From Paraspadella gotoi (taxonomy: Eukaryota; Chaetognatha), in the NCBI GenBank assembly GCA_051294375.1, contig CM119263.1:9036278-9100277 (forward strand): 64,000 bases of DNA, given 5' to 3'. Shown here piece by piece: positions 35,805-48,904 of the stretch. Both the position numbers and the translations under genes were made by a program. The notes under the pieces were generated by a model that made no database searches, had not been told where the DNA came from, and saw only the letters and a list, made by a program, of their open reading frames with translations. Within the stretch, counting starts at the first letter, position 1; each line of letters opens with the position of its first letter.

Positions 35805-37767
35805 TTTTTTTTTTATTTCTTGAGGTTCGGCTTCGGAGGTTTTTAATACAAATCCTGTTTTGTTATTTTTTTTTTCGAAGAATAAAATTGCTCGTTTCCG
35901 TCGGTTTGGTCTCTCACCGTTTTGGGAGACATTTTTTGACATTTGTAATTTTGTCAAATGAAATTCTTTTGACGGGAGAATAAAAATTGATTTAGTAGCG
36001 AAGGATACTTTCTTTATTACTTTGGTTTCACTGTCCTTTTCTTCGTTTGAAAATAAACCGGTTTCTATCGACATTCCAAATTTAATTAATTTTTGTAAGA
36101 CATTTCCCTCCTGACTGTTAACGAACATCNNNNNNNNNNNNNNNNNNNNNNNNNNNNNNNNNNNNNNNNNNNNNNNNNNNNNNNNNNNNNNNNNNNNNNN
36201 NNNNNNNNNNNNNNNNNNNNNNNNNNNNNNNNNNNNNNNNNNNNNNNNNNNNTCATCTGCAGTTTACTCCACCGCATGAAAACAAAAACGTAAATAAACA
36301 AAACCACCGTCTATGGAAAACAATTAAAAATATTTCCAAATTCTATTTCCACTAATCCTGAAAACAAATCCATTGGCTTTCTCCACCATCGCCTGATAAC
36401 AAATCTATTGGCTTTTTACACCATCGCCTGCAAACCAACTCATTTCCATCGGTTTTCTCGGTCGATTTCGACTTTTTTTTTCCCTTCGAACCCATTACGT
36501 TTCTTTCACTCTCGTCTGTCCTCTCACCGGCAGCGGGACTTTATCTTTACAACCTTGGCAACTTGTTTGCTCGTTAAGGAATCTACTTCTCATCCTTTCT
36601 CGCTAGCCTCCCTACCTTACCCTCTCCTCACCGACACCTTACCCTCTCCCCTCCGACACCTTACCCTCTCTATCTGTGCCAACTTTTCCTCGCCTTTTCA
36701 TTCGTCCTCGTCGCAGCGTGTTTGCCATCACCCGAACTTGTTATTCCGCGCGGTCGCTCTCTCCAAATTCTTCAAACTTATTTTTGCGCCATCGCTTTTT
36801 TTTCTTAGGCGTTCTTTATTAGTTTTTTTTTTTTGGCCTTCTATTCACATTTTTTATTTAGGTCGATTGTAGATTGTAAATTATGTAGAATCAAGTTTAT
36901 TTAGTGCATTTTGTTTACATTAGGACAACTTGTGTTTCCTATTTGCTATATTTTAAGACATTTTCCCCCCGGACCCCATACTGTTCAGATTCGTACCCCT
37001 TGAACTTACTCGCTCGCCCACTCAGCAACACCCTCACCCATTTACCTACCCCGCTCGCCCTTACCCCACTTAAACATCCAGGGTTGTTGATTTTGAGATT
37101 TCGAACCTTTAATCACGAATTTNNNNNNNNNNNNNNNNNNNNNNNNNNNNNNNNNNNNNNNNNNNNNNNNNNNNNNNNNNNNNNNNNNNNNNNNNNNNNN
37201 NNNNNNNNNNNNNNNNNNNNNNNNNNNNNNNNNNNNNNNNNNNNNNNNNNNNNNNNNNNNNNNNNNNNNNNNNNNNNNNNNNNNNNNNNNNNNNNNNNNN
37301 NNNNNNNNNNNNNNNNNNNNNNNNNNNNNNNNNGGAAAAAAGGAATCGTAACTGAGTTATTAAAGAATTAATCAAAAAAAAGAAAAAAAAACTAAAAAAA
37401 AGTAAAGAAAAAACTGGTTTTAACTGAGCTAAACGACCTACTTTTCTTTTTCTTCACCGGTGGCTCAAAAAACAAGTCGTTTCTCGCCATTGGCTCAAAG
37501 AACAATTCAGATTTTTTTTCCCTTCTAGTTGTTGGTGAAGCAATCGAAGAAAGCAAACAAGCTATCGACAAGAACGAGCGATTGAACAAACAAGCAATCC
37601 ATGGAAACGAGGTAAAGAGAAGAGGGGGAGGTAAGGTTTTCTGCGTGGGCAGGAGACGTAGACACAAAATGATAATCGCTTTACGATTCGAAAGGAAAAA
37701 AGTTTAAAAAACCGAATAAAAATGGTTCAGGAAGAGATAAAACCTAGACGAGAGAGTCATTCGCGGG

Positions 37768-37881
<114 letters not shown>

Positions 37882-38927
37882 ATCGCGGAAACTAAAAAGT
37901 GAGTCATGTTTACAAAAATTTCTTTTCTTCTCCTCGCTTTCCTCTTCCTTCGCTCCTGGGGGAAACAAGATATCGCGAGAAATGCCAAAGCCTTGATTGG
38001 AGAGAGAGATACAGAAGCGGGAGACGGATAGCAGAGCCTCTAGTTTCGAAGCTTAAGTCGATGTTCTTTTGTTTTTTTCGTTTTAGTCTTTGGTTTTGAT
38101 ATTATCGTTATGGCGCGATTTTAGAAGGATTTAAGAGGGGGTGCTCTTGTTTTTCAAAAAAGGGTAATTCCGAGTAAATCTTAACCCCTTTCGCTCAAAT
38201 ATTAAATACATTTAAATTCAAAACTAGTTACCTCCGAATTACATACTAACGATAAACCTCCAACTTTAGCTTTACTTATCCTTTTAACCTACCTTTCTCA
38301 TTAAAATAAAATCGTGAAATTAAAATGGGCGAAAAAAACTATTAAATAGCCTTTCGTACTACAAACGTTTCCTGGTGAAAAGCAAACGAAGTGAAACGGG
38401 TTCACAATGAAGGGAGGATCGCAGAAGCTTTTATGAAAATGAGTTTGTGGACGTTAAGGCTTTTGGAGTCGGTGATTAAATGCCGAGGAAATACGCGCTC
38501 CGGTTACTATAGTCGATAGCTGTTTGCCTTTCTTCGATTAGCTTCACCAACCAACTCAATGAAGAAAAAAAAAATCTGAATTGTTCTTTTGACGCAAATG
38601 CGCGTGAGAAACGTACCTTGTTTTTTGAGAAAAAGAAAAGTAGCGTCGTTTCGAGCCCTCAGTTTGAAAAACCAGTTTCTTGACTTTCTTTTTAGTTTTT
38701 TCTTTTCAATTCATATAATTCTTTAATAAACTCCAGCTTACGATTCCTTTTTTCCGCCACTTGCCTCCGCTTTAACCTGTGTTTTCTCTCTCTCCCCCCC
38801 CCTCACTCCCCCCTCCAAGCCAATATAAATCCCGTTTCTCTTTTCGAAAAAAGGGAAAAAAGTGCCGACAAAGAAAACGCGAAATTCAGTGATTAAGGTC
38901 ATCGACAATCTCAAATCAACAACCCTG

Positions 38928-39017
38928 ATGTTACTAAGTGCCGAGCTAAGCGGCAGAGCGGCCTGTAGCGCTAAAATGGCCGAGAGCGTTTGCCTGAGTG
39001 GGCGAGACGAACACGAT
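38928..39017 (+). CDS. Possible short first coding exon (uncertain)
   Basis: A frame open from at least 38862 has its first ATG at 38928 and reads MLLSAELSGRAACSAKMAES onward to a consensus donor, CGAT|GTAAGT (last exon base 39017). Overlapping CCAAT and TATAAAT elements lie about 100 bases upstream at 38820-38830. The inverted copy near 37000-37090 keeps the donor and the CTGAGTGGGCGAG words but not the frame. Because the area is a noisy duplication, the call is weak. I recognise no family. Confidence 0.2.
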
Positions 39018-40557
39018 GTAAGTCAAGGGCCGTTACGATCATGAACAGCATGAGCCGGTCCGGCGGGAAAATGTCTCTAAAATATAAGCAAATAGGAAAC
39101 AACAAGTTCTTCCTATTGCTCAAAACCAATTACCACTAATAATAAACCTGATTACTAAACATCAACTCTACAATCTACAAATCGACCTAAATTAAAAAAA
39201 AGGTGAAAGTAGCAAGCCAAAAAAAAAAAACTACATATAAAAGGAACCGACCTTAAGAAAAAACAAAAGCACCGACTGGACCCGCGAAAAAATAAGTCCT
39301 TGTAAGAATTTGGAAGATGGTACGACGCGCCGAAAATTAACAAAGTTCGCGGTGCATGGCCAAATGACGCTGGAGGCGGATGCCGACAAGAGCGACGACA
39401 TGAAAAGGCCGAGGGAAAAGCTTAGGCACAGCATAAGAGAGCAGGTAAGTGTCGGAGGGGCACGCAGCCCAGGTAAGGTGTCCGCGTGAGAGACCGCCGT
39501 AAGGTAAGGCGAGGCTAGCCGAGAAAAGGAGAGCAAGTAAGATTCCTTTTAACGCAGGCAAACAATGTCGAATGCCAAGGTTGTAAAGATAAGTCCCGCT
39601 GCCGGTGAGAGGAACACGGACGAGAGTGAAAGAAACGATAATGCGTTCGCAGGAAAAAAAAAGTCGAAAAATCGACCGAGCAAAAACCGATCGGAAATGA
39701 GTGTTGCAGGCCGATGGTTGATAAAAAAAGCAATAGATTTAGTTTCTATCAGGCCGATGCTAGGCAAGAAGTCAATTGTTGTTATCCGGCAAAGATGGTG
39801 CAGAGAAAGCCAATGAGATTTGTTTTTACAGGATTGGTGCGAAACATAAAAAATTTGGAAATAAGTATTTTAAATTGTAATATCAAACGACGGTGGTATT
39901 GTTTATGTTACGTTTTAGTTTCATTGCGGTGTGGGAGTAAACTGCAGATGAAAAAATGTAATAGTTATTCAATAGGGTTTACGAGGCGCAAAATGTTCGT
40001 TCAACAGTCAGACGAGGGAAATGTACTTACAAAAACAGATTCAATTTGGAAATGTCCGATATAGAAACCGCGTTATTTTCAACGAAGAAAAGCCGACAGT
40101 GAAACCCAAACAGTAACAAAAGGAAAAGCTTATCCTTCCATAGCTAAATCAAATTTTAATCTCTCCCGTACAAAAGAAATTTCATTGACAAAATCATACA
40201 AAATGCTCAAAAAATGTTCTCCCAAAACGGTGAGAGACCCAACCGACGGAACGAGCAATTTAACCTTAGTATCTTCCGAAAAAAGACAAATAACAAAAAC
40301 AGGATTATGTATTAAAAACCTCCGAAGAATATAACAAAACACGTAACCTCAAGATAATATAAAAAAAAAAAATCTTTAATCATAGCCTTTTTGTACTATC
40401 ATCAGAACTGTTTCCTGGTGAAAAGTCAAATCGGAAGTGAAAGCGGGGTTTCACTAATGAAGGGAGGAATCGCAAGAAGCTTTTATGAAAATGATGTTTT
40501 TGGTTGGACGTTAAGGGCCTTTGGAGTCGGTGATTAATGCGGAGGAATGAACGATCT

Positions 40558-41441
40558 GGTTTTTTCGTCATGCGAATATCCGACGCCAGTTTTAGGTCGA
40601 AAAGTTGCGTTGATAAGATTTCTTTTGTTCGGAGGTATACGTAGGGGAGAGTAGTGGAGTAGAGGATGAGAGAAGAGAGATGAGAGAAGAGATGNNNNNN
40701 NNNNNNNNNNNNNNNNNNNAGAGAGAGAGATGGAAGCGAAAAATACATCCAGAAAGGTCGAGGGCGACACAGAGACACGGATCGGATTTAAGAAACCATC
40801 ACGGTTTCGCATTCTGTAAAAAAATACTTTTCTATTCTCTTTTCTACCACTCCGAGTCTTTTCTCAGAGGGTAAACATTAAAACAAGAATAAAAAAAAAA
40901 CGAAATTCCTCTGAGGTAGAATTGACACGGCTGCATTTGAAGAAGCTGTTTGTCAAACTCCTATTTTATTCTTTCCTCTTCTTCAATCAACCTTAAAACT
41001 TCGAACAAACTTTCCCCACCCCCCCAAAAAAAAGACTCAAAATCCTTTGTTAATTGATTTCCCTTTTTTTCCCATTTTTTTGTGGACGACGATTTGAAAT
41101 GATATCTTGGGTCCTTGAGTTTCGAAACGACGTCGAAACTTTGAATGGGAGAACCGGCGGAAAGAGCGTCTTATTTAAATAACCAAATTTGTTTTAGATA
41201 TTTTACTTAAACACCTCTCTATTATACGTTATCCTTGAAAAGAGTTTTCAAACAAGTATATATATTGTTGAAAGGTAGAGACAAATTTCACTTATTGAAG
41301 TTATGATTTGAATAGTGGCAGTCAAGCGTTGCATAATTTTGCTTGAATAAATATTAAAAAAGCCAATTTAGACCGCAATTGATTTTAAGAACGTTGACCT
41401 TTGGAAAAGAAGATTTNNNNNNNNNNNNNNNNNNNNNNNNN
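40558..41441. other. Non-coding spacer with two 25-N gaps
   Basis: Gaps lie at 40695-40719 (GA repeats on its right) and 41417-41441. The sequence just before the second gap, ACCTTTGGAAAAGAAGATTT, occurs again at about 42011-42030 inside the palindrome. No gene is seen. Confidence 0.6.
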
Positions 41442-42444
41442 TTGTTTAATGATATCTATCGTTCTCCTTTTCTATCATCTCTCCTCTCTACTCTCATCCT
41501 CTCTTCTCTCTCTCTCATCTCCATCTCTTCTCCCTATTCCTAAGACTTAGACACCGCGTCGAATCTCATCATCAATTCGAAACTGCATCATATCTTGGAT
41601 TTCCGATGTCGCATGACTCGATAGAGGCGTGAATACAACGTCAGACGCCGCTCACCGGTGACCGACTACAGACGAACAATCACGCTGATCACCGAGTGAC
41701 TCAGGGCAAAAACAATTGAACAGTACACGCACCTTAACAACGATAATGATGTGATTACCGAAAAAAAATAGCTACTTACAATGCTGATAAGAAGAATATT
41801 CCCGTTTACGTGTGGGGCCGTGAGAATGTGAAATGTGAACGGGAACAATAAGCCGGTCACGAAGTATATACGCCGACGCATAAAATAATGTGACACCACA
41901 CTGCGAGGAGGAACGAATGACTCGAGGTTCACCGTAACCTTCGACGAACGATGCCCAATTTTTCAAAATCACGATGTCACCTCAACTCTGCATAACAAAT
42001 AATCTTCGGCACCTTTGGAAAAGAAGATTTTATCGATTGAGGTGACATCGACTTTGAAAAATGGCATCGTTCGTCGAAGGTTCGGTGAACCTCGAGTCTT
42101 TCGTTCCATCTCATCAGGTGGTCACATATTTATCGTCGCTATCTCGTGACCGGATCGTTCCGTCACATGCACATCTCACGGCCCACACGAAAACGGGAAA
42201 TATCTTATCACATAGTAAGTACTAATTTTTTCGGTAATCACATCATATCGTTGTAGGTCGGTGAGTCATTGTTTTCCCTGAGTCACCGGTGATCACGTGA
42301 TGCGTCTTAGCGTCACCGGTGACGGCGTCACTGTATTCACGCCTCATCGAGTCAGCGACATCGGAAATCCAAAATGTCATTTGAATTATGATGAATCGAC
42401 TGGGTCACGCTTGAAAGAAAGAGAGAGAGAGTAAGAGAGAGAGA

Positions 42445-42506
<62 letters not shown>

Positions 42507-42530
42507 CAGATAGAAAGAGAACGATAGATA
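41442..42530. repeat. Large imperfect palindrome
   Basis: The left arm (about 41455-41990) and right arm (about 42032-42530) are reverse complements with many small differences. Examples are CGACGAACGATG against CATCGTTCGTCG, CTCGAGGTTCACC against GGTGAACCTCGAG, and TTGGATTTCCGATGTCGC against GCGACATCGGAAATCC. The outer ends run into CT-rich and GA-rich sequence. The right arm contains GTCACCGGTGAC and ATCACGTGAT, short palindromes in their own right. A 25-N gap directly precedes the left arm. Sequence before the gap continues naturally into 42013 onward, so the left arm may be an artefact. Confidence 0.85.
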
Positions 42531-42663
42531 TCATTAACGAAATTCTTTCCCTATATTTGTCTCGGCTATTTCCCCGGCCGTTATGACGTAAACTAATGAA
42601 TTTAATAAAATAGTAATCAGAATTAATTAAGAAAGAATTTCGGGGGTCGTTGGTTTCGAGGGG

Positions 42664-42668
<5 letters not shown>

Positions 42669-42711
<43 letters not shown>
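42669..42711. repeat. (CT)n microsatellite
   Basis: A CT run of about 21 units. GA-rich sequence at 42419-42508 lies on its other side. Confidence 0.97.
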
Positions 42712-42714
<3 letters not shown>

Positions 42715-45700
42715 TCTCGGAAATAAGGGTATCATTTATAACAATCATTAAGTGTATCGCTCTCGGTCGTCATGAGCGAGATTTATTGTAGCGATTAGAC
42801 GAAAAGGGGTTGACGCCCGAAAGGCTGGATACGCGGAAAGTCGTCATAACAACAACAGCATAAACGACGTCACAACATCAACGCCGATGATGAAGCGTTT
42901 TATTCGTTTCCTTTAAAAACTATTTTTGTTTTTATTTTTAAATTTATTTCTCTCNNNNNNNNNNNNNNNNNNNNNNNNNNNNNNNNNNNNNNNNNNNNNN
43001 NNNNNNNNNNNNNNNNNNNNNNNNNNNNNNNNNNNNNNNNNNNNNNNNNNNNNNNNNNNNNNNNNNNNNNNNNNNNNNNNNNNNNNNNNNNNNNNNNNNN
43101 NNNNNNNNNNNNNNNNNNNNNNNNNNNNNNNNNNNNNNNNNNNNNNNNNNNNNNNNNNNNNNNNNNNNNNNNNNNNNNNNNNNNNNNNNNNNNNNNNNNN
43201 NNNNNNNNNNNNNNCAAAGTTTTGTCCTTCGCCTCCTAATTGGCTTAAGATCGTCGTCGTCATGTTCGCCGATCGGGACGAACTGGGTTATATATGCGTC
43301 GACACGAGTTTCGGTGTCACTTCGATTTGTGATCTGAAGTCATGTCGATCATTCTTCCTCGCGATTTTGCGATCTCGTTTTAATCTCTGAAGTCTTGAAT
43401 TGACTGATTTAAGAATAGAGGTTTTAATTAACAGGAATGTCATTGATAATGTGAATACGTATATTTGAAATTTAAATGACAAAACAATTCAATGTTTTCA
43501 AAATACATAGATCGATAACTTGAATACGTAATATTTAAAGGACACCAAAACAAGTTCCAATGTTTTCAAAACCTACATTATGATATAAAACAGAACGATT
43601 AGCCTAATTGAAATTTCATGAACTTTTACACACAGTAGTTAGCAATTCTCGTTCTCTCAATTCGCCTCTTTTTTTCGTGATGATGAGAGAGAGAGAGAAC
43701 AGAGCAGAGAGAGAGAGAGAAGAGCAGACGATAGAGACGAGCTGCAGAGAGAGCGAATCGCCTTGAGAGAGATGACTGAGAGACGAGATTAGGAGAGACT
43801 TGAGATGACGATGAGAAATGAATTGTTCAAGCAAATTTTGGTCCTCGACCCTTTCGCCTTAGACATTTGCCTTCATCAACCCCCTCCCCACTCCATACGG
43901 GAGCTCCACCCTCCCCTCTCCCCCCCTCTTACCCCTCCTCCCTCTACCCCTCCCCCCCCCTCATCGTACCGCCTACCCCCCCTTCGAGTACGAGCGAGCG
44001 TAATGACGACGAGATTTCCTTCTTTCTCTCCTCAATTCTTTTTTCTTTTTTTATTGTCGGCTGAATATTTTAAACAAAAAAATTTCCCGCGCACGATTAT
44101 TTTACAAATCTCTCTCTCTTTTCGTCTGTGAATAAATAAAGAGGAGCTGAAGAGGCGCATGGAGAGAAATCATACACGTTGGAGGCGAAGATGAATTTTT
44201 CTCGCCTGCCAGAAGGGCTAATAAATACGAATGGAGGCGGCATTTTCTGCCCGTTCTGTGGTCGTCGTCGTTGTTGTCGTCATCGAAGTTTTGTGTTTGA
44301 AAAAGAAAACGCGTGCGGGGATAATTGCATAGTAATTAGGTTTGCGAATGTAAGAAAAAAAACGGCCGTTGGCTTCGAATAAGTTTTCGCCCGTATATCC
44401 CGAAGCAGTCGCTTTAAGTTAAGTTTAAACCGTCCGCTTCCACAGATGGACCATCCGGATCACCTATCCAGATCCCATTGCGCAATTTCGTTCCGCGGTT
44501 CAGGGCTGGAAACCATCTCAGCGCTTCTTCACTAGTCCTCATTCGCGCCTAATCGCCGCAACGCGCGCCCAAAAGCAAGAGATCGAGCGCATAAAGATTC
44601 ATGGACAAGTCGATATCCGTCTTTGAAGGACTCGGATCGCAGAGAGTCTGCCATGTGGGAGGTCGTTATGGCGACGATCGTTTCGCCCTCTGTTGGTTTC
44701 CATGACGACAGCGGAAACGAGCGGGCCGAAAACGAAGCACGAGACCGACGACGCGCCGCACAAGACGCGAATCCGTTCAATTCCATCGCTCGCGCACGAT
44801 GGCGAAGAAAAAAGTCTTGATGAAAGCGGATCACTTCAATTGTTAAGATTTTCGCGTCAACTGCTGTTCATCCGTGATTATGTAATGTTACATAGTACAT
44901 ACAGTCGTCTCACTCTACTTTTACATAGTAAATTCGAACAAAGTGCGAAGCACGAAAACACATGGAAAGAAAATGAGAAAAAAACAGAGCAAGGAAATTA
45001 ATATCTTACGGAGAGGCGGTCAAATCATCGGTGACGAAGCACTGCTTGTCGACAGAAGCAAACAAAGATGACTGCCAACGCCAGGCCTATATGATTAGGA
45101 AACTGTTCAAACTCGAGCGACGAGACGACAAATGACGAGCCATGAAAAACAACGCGACGACGACGACGACGCCAAACGTCATAACGAAGACGCCGTTGTT
45201 GTCGGCCCTCTTTCCCACGATGACGTTTATTAGTCCTTCTGGGAGTTTTAAGCTTATTATCGCACCTCGGGTATGTCTCTCTCGATCGCCGTATTGCCCT
45301 TCTGGTTTCTCGCTTTTCACCGACACTTGCTCCTATTTTTACGGCCATCGATGCTTCCTTTTGCGGCATCGCATGCCCTTACAAACACCGGAAAATCCCC
45401 TGAGACGCGAAAAACGTGACGAACCTTGAAGCCACTTCTCCCCCCCCGCCCCCCTCTCCGAGTCACAGATTTTAAGGATTTGACGTTCAAACGCTGATTT
45501 TTTACCAAGTTTGCACAAAGGAGCGTCGGAGCGGTCATGTGACTTTCAGTTCGAACAGGGACATCGCAGACACCGTGACGGAGGCTACAACGAAGATTTT
45601 TTTAAATAAAACAATTTCTTATAATTAGAAGCTTGATTAGTACAGACTGATACATTATACGATGTATATCGCAGNNNNNNNNNNNNNNNNNNNNNNNNNG

Positions 45701-46512
45701 TTATTTAGTATTTATTGAGATTTCCCTCACTTTTCTCCCACAAGTCTACAAAAAGAATGATCATTAATTGTCGCGCTTTTTCGTGCTAAATTTAAAGGAA
45801 AGATTTTTGATCAAAATATGAATTCTAAGAATCAAATATCATCTCAATTTTTTTTTCTTCAATTCTGCAGATGTTTTTCTTCCGCTTTTCTCCAGACGAC
45901 TTTTATTTAATTGGAAGGAAATTGAAGATTTCATTCCAAACACATTCTTTTTTTTTTATCTTATTTATCTTTTTCTTTTTTTCTTTAGTCTCTTTTTTTC
46001 TCGGGGAAAAAAATATTTCTGAATTCGAAGATAATTAACGTCCTTTACAGTTGAGCTAGAGTTTTTGTTAATACAAATAAAAGGAAAAGTACTAGGATTT
46101 GTGACTGATTCACAGAGAGTGACAGAATAGAAAAGAAAAAAAAAACCCCAAAGTAATCGAAAGCTTTTGCCCATCCTCTCCGAAAAATCTAATTAAAGAA
46201 GAGAGAATCCAGCTCGAATGGGAAAAAAAGAAAAACAAACACTTTGTCTTCCATTGTTTAGCTCTCTCTCTCTCTCTCTCTCTACTCTCTCTCTCTCTCT
46301 CTCTCTCTTCCTCTCTCTTCTCTCTCTCTCTCTTCTCTCTCTCCTCTCTTTTTTAACGCAATGTGCTGGCGAAGAAGCAAAAAAAAATAATTGCTGTGGG
46401 GATTAGTGAAAGTCATTAAAGTCAATTGCAGGGTTTCACTCTGTGATAGAGCTTTATCATTGAGTGGCGGAAAGAAACAGTGAGAGAGAGAGAGAAGAGA
46501 GAGAGAAGAGAC

Positions 46513-46545
<33 letters not shown>

Positions 46546-47040
46546 AGAGGAGAAGAGAGAGAGATTAACTTCGACCCTCCCTTCCCGCCAACGACTCGTC
46601 TCGCGAAAAATGAAAGAAAGGAAGAAGCGACACGTCCTGGGAAAAGTGACAAAGGGACTTGAAAACATTTTTTTTAAAAGGTGATTTGTTTGAAAGAAGG
46701 TCGGGAACGCCCGAGGGGGGGGGGAGAAGGAATAAACGAAGGGGGGGGGAGAAAAGGAGAAAGGAGAATTCTAAAAAAGGGAAGAAAAAGATAAAAAGGG
46801 GGGGGATAAGGAGTAGCGGGGGAGCCAAGGGGGAGTCCGGGTGGCCCCTGGGACTTGGAGGGATTTCGAGGAAATTTTGGAAAGGAGTCCTCGGATTTAC
46901 GATTCGCGTCTATTTTCTTTTTTTAAAAAATGGGACAAAGTTTAATTGAAGTAGGATTTTTCGTGACGTGGAAGGATCGGGTGAGGGAAAAGGAGGGTAA
47001 GGGGAGAGCTTAGAGTCACAAAGAGAAGAAGATAGAAGAG
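42712..47040. other. Non-coding region with one complex, CpG-rich patch
   Basis: Gaps at 42955-43214 and 45675-45699 (25 N). C-rich sequence at 43879-43983 and G-rich sequence at 46713-46851. Bases 44390-44830 are CpG-rich and not repetitive, and hold an X-box-like site, so a promoter or diverged exon may be present; the frames there show no recognisable domain. GA/CT tracts at 46263-46346 and 46480-46565. Confidence 0.5.
44696..44709. promoter_or_regulatory. RFX X-box-like site
   Basis: GTTTCCATGACGAC resembles an RFX X-box with a weaker second half site. A related GTCGTTATGGCGAC lies 34 bases before it (44662-44675). Both are in a CpG-rich, non-repetitive patch, which is the kind of place a promoter would be. 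No gene start was identified. Confidence 0.35.
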
Positions 47041-47760
47041 AGTCAAAAGGTAAGGTTATCATCGTTAAAATTCAAGGATAAGAGTGAAGAATAGAAAATA
47101 AAATGTAGAGGAGGAAAGGTTCGTAAAGTAAGGTTATCGTGCGAAGACAAACAAAAACTGTTGAAGGAGAGCGTAAGTTGAAGAGAGCGATTAAAAAAAG
47201 AAAAAGAAAGAAAGAAAGAAAGAAAGAAAAGAAAGAAAAGAAAGAAAGAAAGAAATAGACGAAAGAAAGAAAGAAAATGAGAAAAGGAAGAAGAAGATAG
47301 ATGAATAAAAAAGAAAAAAAATAAATAATTAAATAATATAAATAAATAAATAAATAAAATAAAAAATAAAAAATAAAAAATAAATAAATAAATAAAGGTA
47401 AATTTGAGAGAAAAAAAAGAAAAAAAAAGAAAAAAAAAGGAAAAATGAAAGAAAAAGAAAAGAAAAAAGGAAGAAAGGAAGAAAGAAAGAGAGAAAGAAA
47501 AAAAGAAAGAAAAAAAGAAAAAAAAGAAAAGAAAGAAAAGGAAAAATGAAACTAAAGGAAAGAAAGAAAGAATGAAAGAAAAAAAAAGAGTAAAGTCTGG
47601 AAAGGAGGGAAAAAAGCAAAGACAAAAAAATAAAAATAAAATAAAGAACGAAATGATGGGAAAGAAAGAAAGAATCCACGCGTAAAGCGAAGCGAGCAAT
47701 AAATAAAATCAAAAACAAAGATGTCCCGGCGTAAAAACAAAAAAATCGCAGAAAAAAAAA
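47041..47760. repeat. Purine-rich GAAA/AAAT microsatellite region
   Basis: Long stretches of GAAA, AAAG and AAAT units, densest at 47200-47580. The 218-codon minus-strand frame made of Phe, Leu and Ser is only a product of this repeat. Confidence 0.95.
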
Positions 47761-48861
47761 TATTTCACGCCCGGTTTTCGACAGCCATAGAGAGAGAGCA
47801 GACGAGAGAGTGAGACGAGAGAGAGAGAAGAGAGATAGAGAAAGGAGAGAGAGAGAGAGAGAGAAGAGAGAGGAGATGGAGAGACGAGTTCTTGGCTCAC
47901 GCCGGCTTATTGAAACAATGCACGGTTGTTAGCTCTTCAGCGGACGGAATTTGAAGAAAGTCGGAACGGCAAAAGAGTAAAAATCCTGGCCCGAGAACAG
48001 ATGAGCCAGAGAGAGAGCTAGCAATGCATGAAGAGCAAGATGAGCACTTTGATGGTCAAACGAGAGAGGATGATGAATGAGAGGTAGAGATGAGAGAAAG
48101 TTAAAAGACAGAAGCTAAACAACACTCAGCTGACATCAGACGAGCCAGAGAAAGAGAGGCAAAGGCGTCCCGTAAACACCTGACAACAGAGACTAAACCG
48201 GTTAGAACGGAAAAAGAGAAAATTCGACAGGCAAAGAAAGGTTGTTGAGACCCGTACGAGACATGGTATTAATGAATACACGTTAATCGGATTGTATTTT
48301 TCCTACAACTTTTTCATTTTCCGAGCCGATTTGTTCGATGTTTATCGCAATGGTACTTTGAATTCTCAGTTGCCATTCTGTTCACAATACAAAATGATAC
48401 GATTTAGTTATCGAGAGTTTGACAAACAATAGAAATAGAGAAAAAAAAAAATTTGTTTGTGTGTCCATTACTTAAAATAATTTTAAGATTGTTATTCCGT
48501 CACCTAACTTCATTTCCAAAAATTTTCAGACGTGAATGAAGCCGCTCAGTTTCCATGACAACTTAGCGATTATTTCTGAACCTTGAGCGGAAGTTCTTTT
48601 GATCTCAAACTTTAAAAATTAAAGGGACAAAATATCAATTGTTTTTCTATTTACGCTGCCAAATTGCTTTCCACAACCACAAGTGCTCGGGTGGCTTTCC
48701 GTTGGCTTTCGTCAATTGTGGGTGAACGCGAGGCGTGACGTGTGCTAAGATGCGCATTAATATGGGCAGGAAAAAAGCCAAAGGAGTTCTGTGTTTACCT
48801 TTCTAAATCATTCGGATCTCGATTTCGTTTCTTTTCGATTCTCCTTCGAATTCTCTCTTCT

Positions 48862-48904
<43 letters not shown>

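Noticed and set aside
39565-39816. 83-codon plus-strand frame starting MSNAKVVKIS
   Set aside because: It lies inside the noisy inverted duplication and is not preserved in the partner copy near 36400-36600.
47043-47699. 218-codon minus-strand frame made almost only of Phe, Leu and Ser
   Set aside because: It is produced by GAAA/AAAT repeats; there are no stops because the repeat has none in that frame. It has no signal peptide-like start or domain.
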